From an uncultured Flavobacterium sp. (GTDB taxonomy: Bacteria > Bacteroidota > Bacteroidia > Flavobacteriales > Flavobacteriaceae), in the NCBI RefSeq assembly GCF_937876455.1, contig NZ_CALFIG010000037.1, positions 1-19,607 on the forward strand: DNA of 19,607 bases, in the 5' to 3' direction. The notes under the pieces were generated by a model. That model did no database searches and was not told the origin of the DNA. It saw nothing but the letters and a program-made list of their open reading frames with translations. Numbering within the stretch: position 1 is the stretch's first letter; each line of letters opens with the position of its first letter. Made by a program: the position numbers and the translations under genes. Positions 6,455 through 14,286 of this stretch are shown piece after piece.

Positions 6455-7633
6455 ATGGAAGATTTAACCTTAACTGCGGATGTAAATACTAGCCAAAGAG
6501 CTAAAGAGGTCGCAGATACAATCATTCGAAAAGATAGAAATGGTTATGAACACACAGTAATTAATATGGATAACCCTAAGTATGCTCCGTTTGAGGGGAT
6601 TGTAGAGTTAGTTCCTATTAAGTTTGCTAAGGGTGTTGTTGGTCAGAATGGTACTACTCCGTTCCGCCACAAAGCAGAAGTTGCATGGTCGGTAGTCACC
6701 GACAAAGAAACACAAATGAAGATTGGCATTAGCAGTGGATTTGACCCTAAAACGGGCGAAATTCGCTGGCAGAAGCAAGTTTTACGTGATGTGGAGTTTT
6801 TAGACCTATCTATTCCTGCGCAGCGTAGAAAGTACATCTGTATTAAATACGGGCCATTCTTACAAGGCAGTCCTAATTTTGTACACAGTAGCAAAACTGT
6901 TTACAGAGAAGTGGATAAAGAAAAAGAAGCAAGTCAATACTTACTTAACCGCAGACGCAAGGCTGATGCAAATAAAATTGCTGATAGCTTGTACGGTGAA
7001 GAACTTAAAGAGATTGGTTTGTTACTTGGTTTTGACCCTAAATTCATGTCAGAAACAACGCTTCAAGTTGAAGTCATTAAGTACGTGGATAGTGAAACTA
7101 AAGTGAACGGTAAAACGGGCGCTGAGCGTTTCTTAGAAGTGTACAATAGTGAGTTTAAAAACGAGAACATTATTTTAAGACGTGGTATGGCAACGGGTGT
7201 TGTTGTTGAAAATCCTAATGGAATTATCTTCAATGGTATTACTATTGGTTATACCGAAGATGAGGCTGTTAAGTATTTAAAACAAAATCGTGCTACTGCT
7301 AATTCTATTGATATTCAAGCGAGAGGCAAGCAAAACAATTCTAAGTCATCAGTAGTAGGTTCTGATAAACCTAAGACTCAATCACAATTAAGTGATAAAG
7401 AGTTTTACGAGAAACAGATTGCTGAATTGAGAAAGCAATTGGCGGAGAAAACTGCGCCTGTTGAAACGGCTGATGAAGATGAGGCGGAAAAAGCTGTGCT
7501 AGATGCGCTTATTTTGGAAGCTAAGGAATTGGGGGTAAAAAGCCCGCACCTAATCGGCGGAAAGAATAAAACCTTTGCTCAGAAAGTTGATTTACTAAAT
7601 GAGGCTATTCAAAAGAAAAGAATGGCTAACTAA
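6455..7633 (+). CDS. Structural-module protein of unknown function with C-terminal coiled coil
   Basis: I do not recognise the bulk of this 392-residue protein. Residues about 1-290 form a mixed fold with several beta-type segments and an RRKYICIKYGPF block near 125-136. A polar linker follows at about 295-325, then a Lys/Glu coiled-coil-like helix (about 325-345). The C-terminal part (about 348-390) reads KELGVKSPHLIGGKNKT and resembles the short helix-extended-helix (SAP/HeH-like) nucleic-acid-binding module common at phage protein ends. It lies between the capsid protein and the first ring protein, flanked by a terminator on each side. This suggests a virion or assembly role such as a minor capsid or internal DNA-contacting protein. 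Confidence 0.5.
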   Translation: MEDLTLTADVNTSQRAKEVADTIIRKDRNGYEHTVINMDNPKYAPFEGIVELVPIKFAKGVVGQNGTTPFRHKAEVAWSVVTDKETQMKIGISSGFDPKTGEIRWQKQVLRDVEFLDLSIPAQRRKYICIKYGPFLQGSPNFVHSSKTVYREVDKEKEASQYLLNRRRKADANKIADSLYGEELKEIGLLLGFDPKFMSETTLQVEVIKYVDSETKVNGKTGAERFLEVYNSEFKNENIILRRGMATGVVVENPNGIIFNGITIGYTEDEAVKYLKQNRATANSIDIQARGKQNNSKSSVVGSDKPKTQSQLSDKEFYEKQIAELRKQLAEKTAPVETADEDEAEKAVLDALILEAKELGVKSPHLIGGKNKTFAQKVDLLNEAIQKKRMAN

Positions 7634-7637
7634 ACTA

Positions 7638-7663
7638 AGAGGCGGGTAACACCGCCTTTTTTT
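7638..7663 (+). terminator. Terminator
   Basis: AGGCGG (7640-7645) pairs with CCGCCT (7652-7657), extended by weaker outer pairs, with a six-nucleotide loop. A seven-T run covers 7657-7663. It sits just after the stop of the 392-residue gene. Confidence 0.75.
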
Positions 7664-7696
7664 ATTATCTTTATCCTGCAATAAAACACTTACATA

Positions 7697-8518
7697 ATGA
7701 ACAGCATACAGGCTAAACAACGTATAGATTTCTATTTAAACTTAACGGCAGCGGCACGTTTTACATTTGCTGAGTATAACTTAGCGATGAACGATGCTGT
7801 TAATGAGTTTATAAATCAGCAATTCGGGGACGAAGAGAACCGTGACCCTAAAAGTTTTGAAATGAATCAGCAGATTAGAGATAATCTATTTACGTTGATT
7901 AAAGTTGCTACGCCAAGTGTAAGTGATGGTACTACTGTAACGACAGAGTATTATAGTTCTACACCAAGTTCATTTACATATCCGACAGATTACGATATGT
8001 TTATTTCACTAAGAACTATCATTGGAGGTGTAAGTAGCTATGCAAGACCAACTACATACAATCAAATTGGCCCGCTGTTACAAGATAGTTTTAAACACCC
8101 TACTAACAACCGCCCGTATGTGATAGAAACAAGCACAGGCTTTACAGTGTGGCGGGGAACAACGGGTACACTAACAGTATCACTAACGTATTTAAAGTTG
8201 CCCACAGCGTTTAGTATTGGCTCAGAAACACAATTAATAAGCGATACTACAACAGTGCTTACTAACCTAGCAACTTATTATGCCACTGAGGTAACAGTGT
8301 TTAACGGTGTTACGTATCAAATCGGTGCTACTCTGACGGGTAATGGTGTTAATGCTTTAACTAGCGGTCAGGTGATACTGGCTAGTCAGACAAGCCCTAT
8401 TGACCTCCCAGAGAAGACACAGGAACGTCTGTGCAAGGCTTGTGCGGCAAAGATGCTGAAATCTATTGGTATGCTACAAGAATCTTTGGCAATGGAAGCA
8501 GAAGCGGCTAAAATGTAA
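7697..8518 (+). CDS. Neck/ring protein, crAss-like
   Basis: This 273-residue protein matches the layout of crAss-like ring proteins that stack between portal and tail. The N-terminal helix resembles the 'eId-xxLNxA' pattern (FTFAEYNLAMNDAVNEF, about 23-39). A 'YPTDYDMFIS' strand entry follows near 95-104, and the 'LTYLKLPTAF' strand lies near 163-172. It closes with a helical segment, KTQERLCKACAAKML. An extra Gly/Thr-rich stretch at about 187-229 resembles a mini-domain seen again in three other places in this window. It is separated from the other ring genes by the surface and lysis genes, an unusual dispersal. The exact ring layer cannot be assigned by eye. Confidence 0.55.
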   Translation: MNSIQAKQRIDFYLNLTAAARFTFAEYNLAMNDAVNEFINQQFGDEENRDPKSFEMNQQIRDNLFTLIKVATPSVSDGTTVTTEYYSSTPSSFTYPTDYDMFISLRTIIGGVSSYARPTTYNQIGPLLQDSFKHPTNNRPYVIETSTGFTVWRGTTGTLTVSLTYLKLPTAFSIGSETQLISDTTTVLTNLATYYATEVTVFNGVTYQIGATLTGNGVNALTSGQVILASQTSPIDLPEKTQERLCKACAAKMLKSIGMLQESLAMEAEAAKM

Positions 8519-8617
8519 AGGTTTCAACTCAGAGCCATTATTTTTCAACAAAATCTGTTCATAAGTCAAATTAAGTGCTAAATTTACATTATTATAAACC
8601 AATAAAAACAAAAAACA

Positions 8618-10237
8618 ATGAGTTCAAGAACAATCAAAAAATCGATACTGTTCAACTCCAACTCAACAGTTGGTAGTGACGTACAGTATGGCGGCGGTAA
8701 GTTTACCGTTGCGGGTTTAGATTCAGTTCGCTTTTCAGCGATGACATCTATTACCAATGTAAAGTATCGCGCTGAAGTAGCACAAGTTGTTACAATCGGT
8801 GGTACTACTTTCACTCCAACAGGTGGAACTAAGTACACTATCGCAATTGGCGACCCTTTACGTACAATCAGTGGTGTTAACCAAGCCCCTGTAAAACTTT
8901 ACGCTTATGTAACCCCTCCAAACATTGCTACTTTAGGTGCAACTGAGGCATTACAACGTGAAGCTATTTACGGACAATTGGTAACTAAAATCAACTTAGA
9001 CAGTACTAATTATGTAGTAGCTGCTTCTGTTGGTGGTGGTGCAGGTATTACAATTACTGATGACGGTGGTTACTACCCTGTGTACGCTCAAAACATGAGT
9101 GCTATCAAAGGTGCTAGTGAAGTTTATCCTGTGCCTAATTCAGATGGTACTGGCTTTGCCGACAATAACGTAGCGGTAACTACTGCTGCTGTTTATTCGT
9201 TTGGTGTAGGTGCTAAACTTGCTTCTGAGAAGCCTGTTGTTAACTTCACTTATGGTAACATTGTAAGTGGTATTATCGAAGCGCCTCCTGTAACTTCTGC
9301 TAACGCTCCTGCGGTATCAGGCCAAAAGTACGATGGTTTTATTATCGAAGATTTGAAAATCGTTGACGGTATCACTTTAGGTGGTCAATTAGTTTATCAA
9401 ACTCGTATTCAAACTATCTACGCTGATAATGGTACAGGTACTTCTACAAGTAACTTAACTAACTTCTTGGCTTTCCAAAAAGAAATGCACAAGATTATCT
9501 ACGCTTTCTATAAGCACGATAACTGTACTGTTGCTGAGTTCTTTGACCGTAACTTCGTAATTCAAGGCCCATTGGGTGCTGTTCCTGCCACTACTACTTC
9601 GTTAGTAAACAAGTTTATGACTTCTTATGGCACATTACAACACACTAACATTGGTACACAAACTATCGTTGCGCCTACACAAGGTACAACTGGTTTGTTA
9701 ACTGACCAAGACGTTGCAACAGGTGACGGTGCTGAGTACTACGTTCCAACAGCTACTCCTAACAGCCAACAATTTGTTGTAGGTAAAACAGAAGCTATCT
9801 TAATCGCTGGCTTTACTGTAACTGCTGTAACAGGTGCTAACTGCTTGTTTGGTTTCCGTTCAAAAGAGGCTTTCCAGCTAGACTACAATGATTACCAAAA
9901 CTTAGGTGCTATTGGTTTCACAAGTACTAGCGGTAAATTCTCAACTGCGGGTATCTTAGCAAATGCTGCTACTGTAACTACTACATCTTCATCTACTGGT
10001 GCTACTAACAGTGTAAGAACTGAGTTTGTAATTAAAGTGGATATTGATGGATATGTAACTTGTTACGCTAACGGTGTATCTTACCCTATTTATTCAGCGG
10101 GTACTACTGCACTTAAATTTGCTGCGGGTACAGTGTTAATTCCTTTCTTCTTAACTACACAAATCACTGGTACTGCATCAGTGGGTGTAATGGACGAGTT
10201 CTTAGCACTTCCAAACAAAGAAGTAGTTGTATTCTAA
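8618..10237 (+). CDS. Probable high-copy virion protein, unknown family
   Basis: A 539-residue protein rich in Gly, Thr, Ala and Val, almost certainly mostly beta-structure. Codon choice resembles the capsid gene (GGT, GCT, ACT, AAC preferred), and a strong terminator follows directly, so I infer abundant production. I recognise no fold. Around residues 283-302 there is a helical patch (FLAFQKEMHKIIYAFYKHDNC), and the rest is repetitive beta-type sequence. Position after capsid and ring genes suggests a capsid auxiliary, decoration or tail-surface protein. The preceding 99 bp has no terminator and only weak promoter-like boxes. Confidence 0.5.
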   Translation: MSSRTIKKSILFNSNSTVGSDVQYGGGKFTVAGLDSVRFSAMTSITNVKYRAEVAQVVTIGGTTFTPTGGTKYTIAIGDPLRTISGVNQAPVKLYAYVTPPNIATLGATEALQREAIYGQLVTKINLDSTNYVVAASVGGGAGITITDDGGYYPVYAQNMSAIKGASEVYPVPNSDGTGFADNNVAVTTAAVYSFGVGAKLASEKPVVNFTYGNIVSGIIEAPPVTSANAPAVSGQKYDGFIIEDLKIVDGITLGGQLVYQTRIQTIYADNGTGTSTSNLTNFLAFQKEMHKIIYAFYKHDNCTVAEFFDRNFVIQGPLGAVPATTTSLVNKFMTSYGTLQHTNIGTQTIVAPTQGTTGLLTDQDVATGDGAEYYVPTATPNSQQFVVGKTEAILIAGFTVTAVTGANCLFGFRSKEAFQLDYNDYQNLGAIGFTSTSGKFSTAGILANAATVTTTSSSTGATNSVRTEFVIKVDIDGYVTCYANGVSYPIYSAGTTALKFAAGTVLIPFFLTTQITGTASVGVMDEFLALPNKEVVVF

Positions 10238-10251
10238 TCAAGACAAAAGAT

Positions 10252-10279
10252 AAGGGAGGCATAAAAACCTCCCTTTTTT
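10252..10279 (+). terminator. Terminator after the 539-residue gene
   Basis: AAGGGAGG (10252-10259) pairs perfectly with CCTCCCTT (10268-10275) around CATAAAAA, and a T-run goes to 10279. The stem closely resembles the terminator after the capsid gene. Confidence 0.85.
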
Positions 10280-10311
10280 AAAAGAATTATTAATCATTTA
10301 AGACATTAATC

Positions 10312-10986
10312 ATGTTCGTAAAACAAGCAAATGGCCGTGCGGCCTTTTCAGGTGCAAAACCTTTCAGATTCGGCCAATTATTGGCGGCTGTACAATCTGA
10401 TGAAGCAATGACTTTAGGTCAATATTTATCAGCTAATTTCACAATTGCAGGTAGTTCTACCTATTCAGGAACAATTACAAATACAAATACCACTGAGAGT
10501 TCAAGTTCAACAACAGGTGCTATTACTACTTCGGGTGGTATTGGCGTTGCTAAGAACGGAACTATTGGCGGTCAATTAGTAGCTAAGAAAAACGTTATTC
10601 GTGCTAACACCACTTACACTGCGGGTACTGATACAACTGCTGGCTGGACTTTAACTGAGGTTAAAAACGGCTTAATTGCAGGTACTATTAAATCTACTAC
10701 TGCGGCTGCTGTAACATTGACTTTAGACTCTGTTGCTAACATTATCACTGCGTTTGCTGCTGCTGGTGTTACTATCGGTGCGGGTACTACATTAGAATTT
10801 GTACTTGATAACACAGGTGGTGCTAACACTTTAACACTTGCTGTGGATGGTGGTGCTACTATTGCAGTTGCAACTCCAGCCATAACTGGCGGGGCAACTT
10901 TAACTGTATCAACAGCTAATAAAGTGGGACGTTTCCAACTTTACATTTATTCGGCAACTGCCGCTATTCTTTCTCGTATTGTTTAA
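10312..10986 (+). CDS. Fibre- or decoration-like structural protein
   Basis: The 224-residue product is dominated by Ala, Gly and Thr and predicted beta-structure. Residues about 58-84 read STTGAITTSGG then IGVAKNGTIGGQ, which matches the 'tGAlvvaGGvGva-nl-vGG' motif common in phage head and tail fibres. The C-terminal half is a Thr/Ala/Gly beta-rich domain without Cys. It lies between two terminators, directly after the 539-residue virion gene, so a capsid-surface or fibre role fits. The receptor or carbohydrate target cannot be told. Confidence 0.5.
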   Translation: MFVKQANGRAAFSGAKPFRFGQLLAAVQSDEAMTLGQYLSANFTIAGSSTYSGTITNTNTTESSSSTTGAITTSGGIGVAKNGTIGGQLVAKKNVIRANTTYTAGTDTTAGWTLTEVKNGLIAGTIKSTTAAAVTLTLDSVANIITAFAAAGVTIGAGTTLEFVLDNTGGANTLTLAVDGGATIAVATPAITGGATLTVSTANKVGRFQLYIYSATAAILSRIV

Positions 10987-11015
10987 TTAATGGGGAGATT
11001 AATTTCTCCCCTTAA
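10987..11015 (+). terminator. Hairpin terminator, weak T-tract
   Basis: GGGGAGA (10992-10998) pairs with TCTCCCC (11005-11011) around TTAATT, flanked by pairing TTAA arms. The downstream DNA is AT-rich but lacks a tight T-run, so termination may be partial. Confidence 0.55.
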
Positions 11016-11027
11016 TAACTTATTTTT

Positions 11028-11348
11028 ATGGAACAGGGACAATTACAACAAATACTGCGAGCTATTGCTAATGAGCCTAGCATGAATAAGGTTGCGGCAA
11101 GTGGCGGTAGTAAATACTTAGGCGCTGCTGCATTTTCAGGTGAGTCTTTTACATCTCTCTATATTAGAGAAGATTCTACTATAAGCGCTTTAAGTGGCAC
11201 TGATGGGGCTGGGACAACTGTAAACTGGTTGACTCAATTTGGCATTAGTGGTATTACTTTAAAAGCGGGCGACTTATACATAGTTCCTGATGGTTGTAAA
11301 ATTGTATCAGGAACTATTGCAACGGGTACAGCAATCGGATATAGATAA
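11028..11348 (+). CDS. Small beta-rich virion protein
   Basis: A 106-residue protein with a short N-terminal helix (residues 3-15, QGQLQQILRAIAN). It continues as a beta-rich domain ending ITLKAGDLYIVPDGCKIVSG. The 'LkaGD-yivP-G' ending resembles small trimeric fibre or decoration modules often encoded next to phage fibre genes. The next gene starts two bases after its stop, so the two are probably translated together. No specific family is claimed. Confidence 0.45.
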   Translation: MEQGQLQQILRAIANEPSMNKVAASGGSKYLGAAAFSGESFTSLYIREDSTISALSGTDGAGTTVNWLTQFGISGITLKAGDLYIVPDGCKIVSGTIATGTAIGYR

Positions 11349-11350
11349 TT

Positions 11351-12250
11351 ATGCCAGGGATTGGAAGAGGAATATCGCCTTTCTTAAAGCGCAATTTAGC
11401 ATCTGCCGTTGCGCCTAATGCGTTTATATTATCATGGTATAATGCTTTATCGGTTAAGCCAAGTGCTGCGCTTACATCCGCTTTAAATGACTTAACAGCG
11501 GGCATGAATACAGATGGTGATTGGACTGAATTAGATTTCTTTGCTTTAGCTGCGGGTATGGAAACTCAGGAACAGGCTTTAAGACCATTAAAGACTACTG
11601 GCTCTGCTACAATGACTAATTTTGATAATGGAGGCGGTGGTTTAGTTTGGTCTGTTAATGGTTGGGCTGCAAATACTTTAGATGTTATAAGGACTGGATA
11701 CAATTTATCTACTAATAGCGTAAAATATACTTTAAATAGCGCTTTTATTGGCTTTTATGGTAACACAAGGGCTAACACAGAAACTAGCGCAAGTGTATTT
11801 TCTGTGTATTATACTGTTGATGCTTTAACCCAATATCAATCAGATTTAATAAGAACTACTGATGGAACATCTGTTACTGTAAATTGTCCTCCTTTAAATA
11901 TAGACACCTCTGGATTTAACTCATCAATATCAAAATCAAAAACAAACGGAAACGCTAACTTTCCATATTACATTGGGTTAAAAAGAACTGGAGCGGCGGC
12001 TTCGATTGCTTTTATAAATGGGTCTAATTCATCGAATAACACATCTCCATCTAGCCTTATTCCCGTTGGCGAAATTCCTTTTATGGGTATTTTAAATAAT
12101 GATATAGCAACGCCTGCTCAGGATTGGACAGGCATGGAGAGCGGATATGGAAGAGCTGGTTTAATTGGCAGTGGCTCTGTATCTCAAGATAACACAGGTT
12201 CTAGGTTAAATACATTTTTTACAGCAAGAGGGTTAAGCCCTTATGTATAA
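11351..12250 (+). CDS. Tail/fibre-like protein, possible jelly-roll surface domain
   Basis: A 299-residue protein. Residues about 25-95 contain the pattern ALTSALNDLTAGMNTDGDWTELD then ALAAGMETQEQALRPL. This resembles the 'LN-LI-GL-xxGlW-kLD-l--lAa-n---Al-nl' opening of many phage surface proteins that continue as lectin-like jelly-rolls. Later segments fit that fold: SSFIGFYG-type strands, then FINGSNSSNNTSPSSL. It follows the small beta-rich protein with a two-base gap and precedes the membrane cassette. A host-binding or decoration role is inferred, not shown. There is no enzymatic motif. Confidence 0.5.
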   Translation: MPGIGRGISPFLKRNLASAVAPNAFILSWYNALSVKPSAALTSALNDLTAGMNTDGDWTELDFFALAAGMETQEQALRPLKTTGSATMTNFDNGGGGLVWSVNGWAANTLDVIRTGYNLSTNSVKYTLNSAFIGFYGNTRANTETSASVFSVYYTVDALTQYQSDLIRTTDGTSVTVNCPPLNIDTSGFNSSISKSKTNGNANFPYYIGLKRTGAAASIAFINGSNSSNNTSPSSLIPVGEIPFMGILNNDIATPAQDWTGMESGYGRAGLIGSGSVSQDNTGSRLNTFFTARGLSPYV

Positions 12251-12254
12251 CATC

Positions 12255-12464
12255 ATGGAAAAATACACAGGTTCATATTGGAAATTTATCTTTAAAGACT
12301 CTAAGCATTGGATTGCTTTGGCGGCAATACTTATAATTTTTTTATGGGCTACAATATCAACAGGGATTAATTTTGGCACTATATTTTATGCTCTTGTATT
12401 CTTAGTAGTGATACTAATGTCTATTCGTGCTTATAAAGAAAGATTAAAGGGCAAATCTAGCTAA
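12255..12464 (+). CDS. Small two-helix membrane protein
   Basis: A 69-residue protein with two hydrophobic segments (about 19-35 and 41-57) and a basic C-terminal end. An upstream in-frame ATG at 12243 would overlap the preceding gene by eight bases and add four residues. I chose 12255, four bases after that gene's stop. The size and topology fit a holin or antiholin, but many phage membrane peptides look alike. Its stop overlaps the next start as TAATG, indicating coupled translation. Confidence 0.55.
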   Translation: MEKYTGSYWKFIFKDSKHWIALAAILIIFLWATISTGINFGTIFYALVFLVVILMSIRAYKERLKGKSS

Positions 12465-12802
12465 TGATAGTTTGTGTTATATTAGTTGTAATGGCGGCTG
12501 TATTCAGCGCTTGTGCGGATAGAGTGGAAACACCTATTCACTTTAACGACTCTGTATTCCATAATCTAAAGCCTAGATTTTATAGTAAGGTGGATTCATC
12601 GGGCGCTAATAGAATACCTTTTACTAACTATCCATTTAACTTTTGGCATATATGTAAGTCAGGAATGATTTGCAGTCTATTAGCGACATCTATTTTCTAT
12701 TCTATTATGATTAATCGTTTAGTTGATTATCTTTGCTTAGGGTTAATTTATAACATCGTATTTGAACAATTTTATTCACACATATTAAAACTAAAGAAAT
12801 GA
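12464..12802 (+). CDS. Membrane protein of a Bacteroidota-phage family with WHxxK motif
   Basis: A 112-residue protein. The N-terminal hydrophobic helix ends in VFSAC (residues 13-17), a lipobox-like site with Cys17, though Phe at -3 is atypical. A polar stretch with HFNDSVFHN follows. Then comes WHICK (residues 61-65), and two further hydrophobic segments at about 68-84 and 87-103. The 'F-DS-FHN ... WHxxK' layout recalls a membrane protein often found beside lysis genes in Bacteroidota phages, whose function I do not know. It ends with ATGA overlap into the next gene. Confidence 0.5.
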   Translation: MIVCVILVVMAAVFSACADRVETPIHFNDSVFHNLKPRFYSKVDSSGANRIPFTNYPFNFWHICKSGMICSLLATSIFYSIMINRLVDYLCLGLIYNIVFEQFYSHILKLKK

Positions 12803-12969
12803 CAAAAGATTCTATCAAAGAAGCCTTAATAGCTATTGTTGACAACACTACAACAGCGGGGTCGGCTGAAACATTAACTGAAATGCAACTAGATGCCATC
12901 ACTGATGCTGTTGCCGAAGGACTCAATACTGTTAATCCTACTAAAGAATATCCGCCTGTAAAGCTGTGA
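12799..12969 (+). CDS. Small acidic protein
   Basis: A 56-residue hydrophilic protein (starting MTKDSIKEALIAIVD) with no membrane segment. Its ATG overlaps the previous stop as ATGA (12799-12802), and its own TGA overlaps the next GTG as GTGA. This double coupling, plus an unbroken frame, is the main support that it is real. It is negatively charged and probably helical. The role is unknown; in this setting it may be a cytoplasmic partner of the membrane proteins. Confidence 0.6.
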   Translation: MTKDSIKEALIAIVDNTTTAGSAETLTEMQLDAITDAVAEGLNTVNPTKEYPPVKL

Positions 12970-13298
12970 GATTACTTAGCTTCATAACATTAGTTCTATT
13001 CTGCACCAAGTATTGGATTTGCGAGTTATTCTTTCATGATGACTTAGTGAATTGGTGGAGGTTGCGTGTTGGGTTAGATACTTTAAACTATGCCTTATGT
13101 TTTTTCATTGCTTATAAGTTTTCCAAGGGATTTATAAGAGATGTGTTTATAGTGGGTATGGTATTTTGCGGGGGAGATATAATTGACCGCTATTGTTTTA
13201 ACATAAACGAATTTAATGTGAACGATTTGCTGCTAATTTTGTTTGCTGCAATATATCTAATCCCAAGTTATGCCAGAGAGATTAAGGGAAATTCCTGA
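12966..13298 (+). CDS. Multi-pass membrane protein
   Basis: A 110-residue protein starting at GTG 12966. Hydrophobic segments lie at about 3-20, 38-52, 58-72 and 86-103. A 'GGDIIDRYCFNINEFNVND' stretch lies between the last two (about 69-87). The 'DR-F-----F--nD' pattern recurs in small membrane proteins of Bacteroidota phages, again without a known role to me. It overlaps the next gene by 29 bases. A holin or envelope-modifying protein is possible. Confidence 0.5.
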   Translation: MRLLSFITLVLFCTKYWICELFFHDDLVNWWRLRVGLDTLNYALCFFIAYKFSKGFIRDVFIVGMVFCGGDIIDRYCFNINEFNVNDLLLILFAAIYLIPSYAREIKGNS

Positions 13299-13614
13299 TG
13301 AGATATGGAACTTTTTAATAAAGACATTACCATTTAGTTTAGCGGCTTTGGCAATATCTATATCCATACAGATTAAGAATAAAACGGCTAGTTTAGTCAA
13401 TTCCTTTCTCAGTATTGTTATTGGTGTATCGTGCGCATGGATTACGGGTAACTTTATTAATTCACATTTCAGTGTTTCTACTGCGCCTATGATGATAGGT
13501 GTTGTAACTATTGCGGGGGAAAAGGTGGCGTATTGGTTGATATATAAGTTTCAATTTGATGTACTAGGTCAAGCAATTATTGACTATCTTGTATCAAAAA
13601 TTAAGAAGAAATGA
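13270..13614 (+). CDS. Candidate holin (three membrane segments)
   Basis: The 114-residue product has three hydrophobic segments (about 18-35, 43-62, 72-92), an amphipathic N-terminus and a basic tail ending IKKK. This resembles the LydA-type holin layout (Phage_holin_3). Holins open the inner membrane at a set time and let the endolysin reach the peptidoglycan. The endolysin gene follows directly with an ATGA overlap (13611-13614), the classic holin-endolysin arrangement. The start lies 29 bases inside the preceding gene and I see no better one. Confidence comes mainly from topology and position. Confidence 0.55.
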   Translation: MPERLREIPDEIWNFLIKTLPFSLAALAISISIQIKNKTASLVNSFLSIVIGVSCAWITGNFINSHFSVSTAPMMIGVVTIAGEKVAYWLIYKFQFDVLGQAIIDYLVSKIKKK

Positions 13615-14105
13615 GTTTAAGAGAAGATATTATTGCAATAGCTACCGCCGAAATTGGCGTTAAGGAAAATCCGCCCGACTCGAACCGTGTAAAATATAAC
13701 ACTTGGATTTACGGGAAAGAAGTGGAAGGTTCTGCTTACGCATGGTGTGGCGCATTTTGCTCATATTGTTATTTCAAGGCAGGGGCTACGATTAAAAATG
13801 CAGGACTCACTAACGGATATGTTGGCTGTCAATACGCTGTTACTCATTTAAGTAAATGGGGTAGGTTAGTTACTGTGCCTATGCCTGCTGATATTGTATT
13901 TTACGATTGGCAGGGTGATGGTAAATTTGACCATACAGGCATCTTTGTTAAAGACTTAGGCAAAGGACTGTTTGAAGCAATTGAAGGCAATACAGCCTTT
14001 GGAAATGACTCTAATGGCGGTCAGGTGATGCGCCGCGCTGACAGAAAATATAAAAACGCAATATTTGTTAGACCTTTTGTATTAGAAAATGAAAAAATCG
14101 CATAG
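13611..14105 (+). CDS. CHAP-domain endolysin
   Basis: A 164-residue peptidoglycan hydrolase of the CHAP (NlpC/P60-related) type, which cleaves amide bonds in the cell wall to release phage. The catalytic Cys is in AWCGAFCS (Cys46) and the His in KFDHTGIF (His108). A following EAIEGNT (Glu125/Asn127) supplies the usual third polar residue. It is a single-domain enzyme with no cell-wall-binding repeat and no signal peptide, so it should depend on a holin. It is coupled to the upstream membrane gene by ATGA and overlapped by the downstream one. Confidence 0.85.
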   Translation: MSLREDIIAIATAEIGVKENPPDSNRVKYNTWIYGKEVEGSAYAWCGAFCSYCYFKAGATIKNAGLTNGYVGCQYAVTHLSKWGRLVTVPMPADIVFYDWQGDGKFDHTGIFVKDLGKGLFEAIEGNTAFGNDSNGGQVMRRADRKYKNAIFVRPFVLENEKIA

Positions 14106-14286
14106 ACAAAAATTAGCAACCGTATTAGGTGTTGCAACTTCTTTAGTTTCGGCATTAGTGTTAATTGATTTTGACACTATCGATTGGTCATCTGTAAATG
14201 ATTGGCTTAAAATACTTGTGGCTGCTCTTCCTGCAATTGGCGGTTATGTAAGTGAAGTTAAAGGTAAAGATGAGCAAGGAAGTTAA
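14089..14286 (+). CDS. Small holin-like membrane protein
   Basis: A 65-residue protein with two hydrophobic segments (about 10-26 and 40-54), a basic N-terminus (MKKSHRQK) and a charged C-terminus. It overlaps the endolysin end by 17 bases and the next gene by 17 bases. Size, topology and place beside the endolysin suggest a second holin or an antiholin. The cassette thus contains at least two holin candidates. Confidence 0.55.
   Translation: MKKSHRQKLATVLGVATSLVSALVLIDFDTIDWSSVNDWLKILVAALPAIGGYVSEVKGKDEQGS

Noticed and set aside
8618..12250. Diversity-generating retroelement target in the fibre-like genes
   Set aside because: No reverse transcriptase, template repeat or adenine-variable C-terminal pattern is visible in the window.
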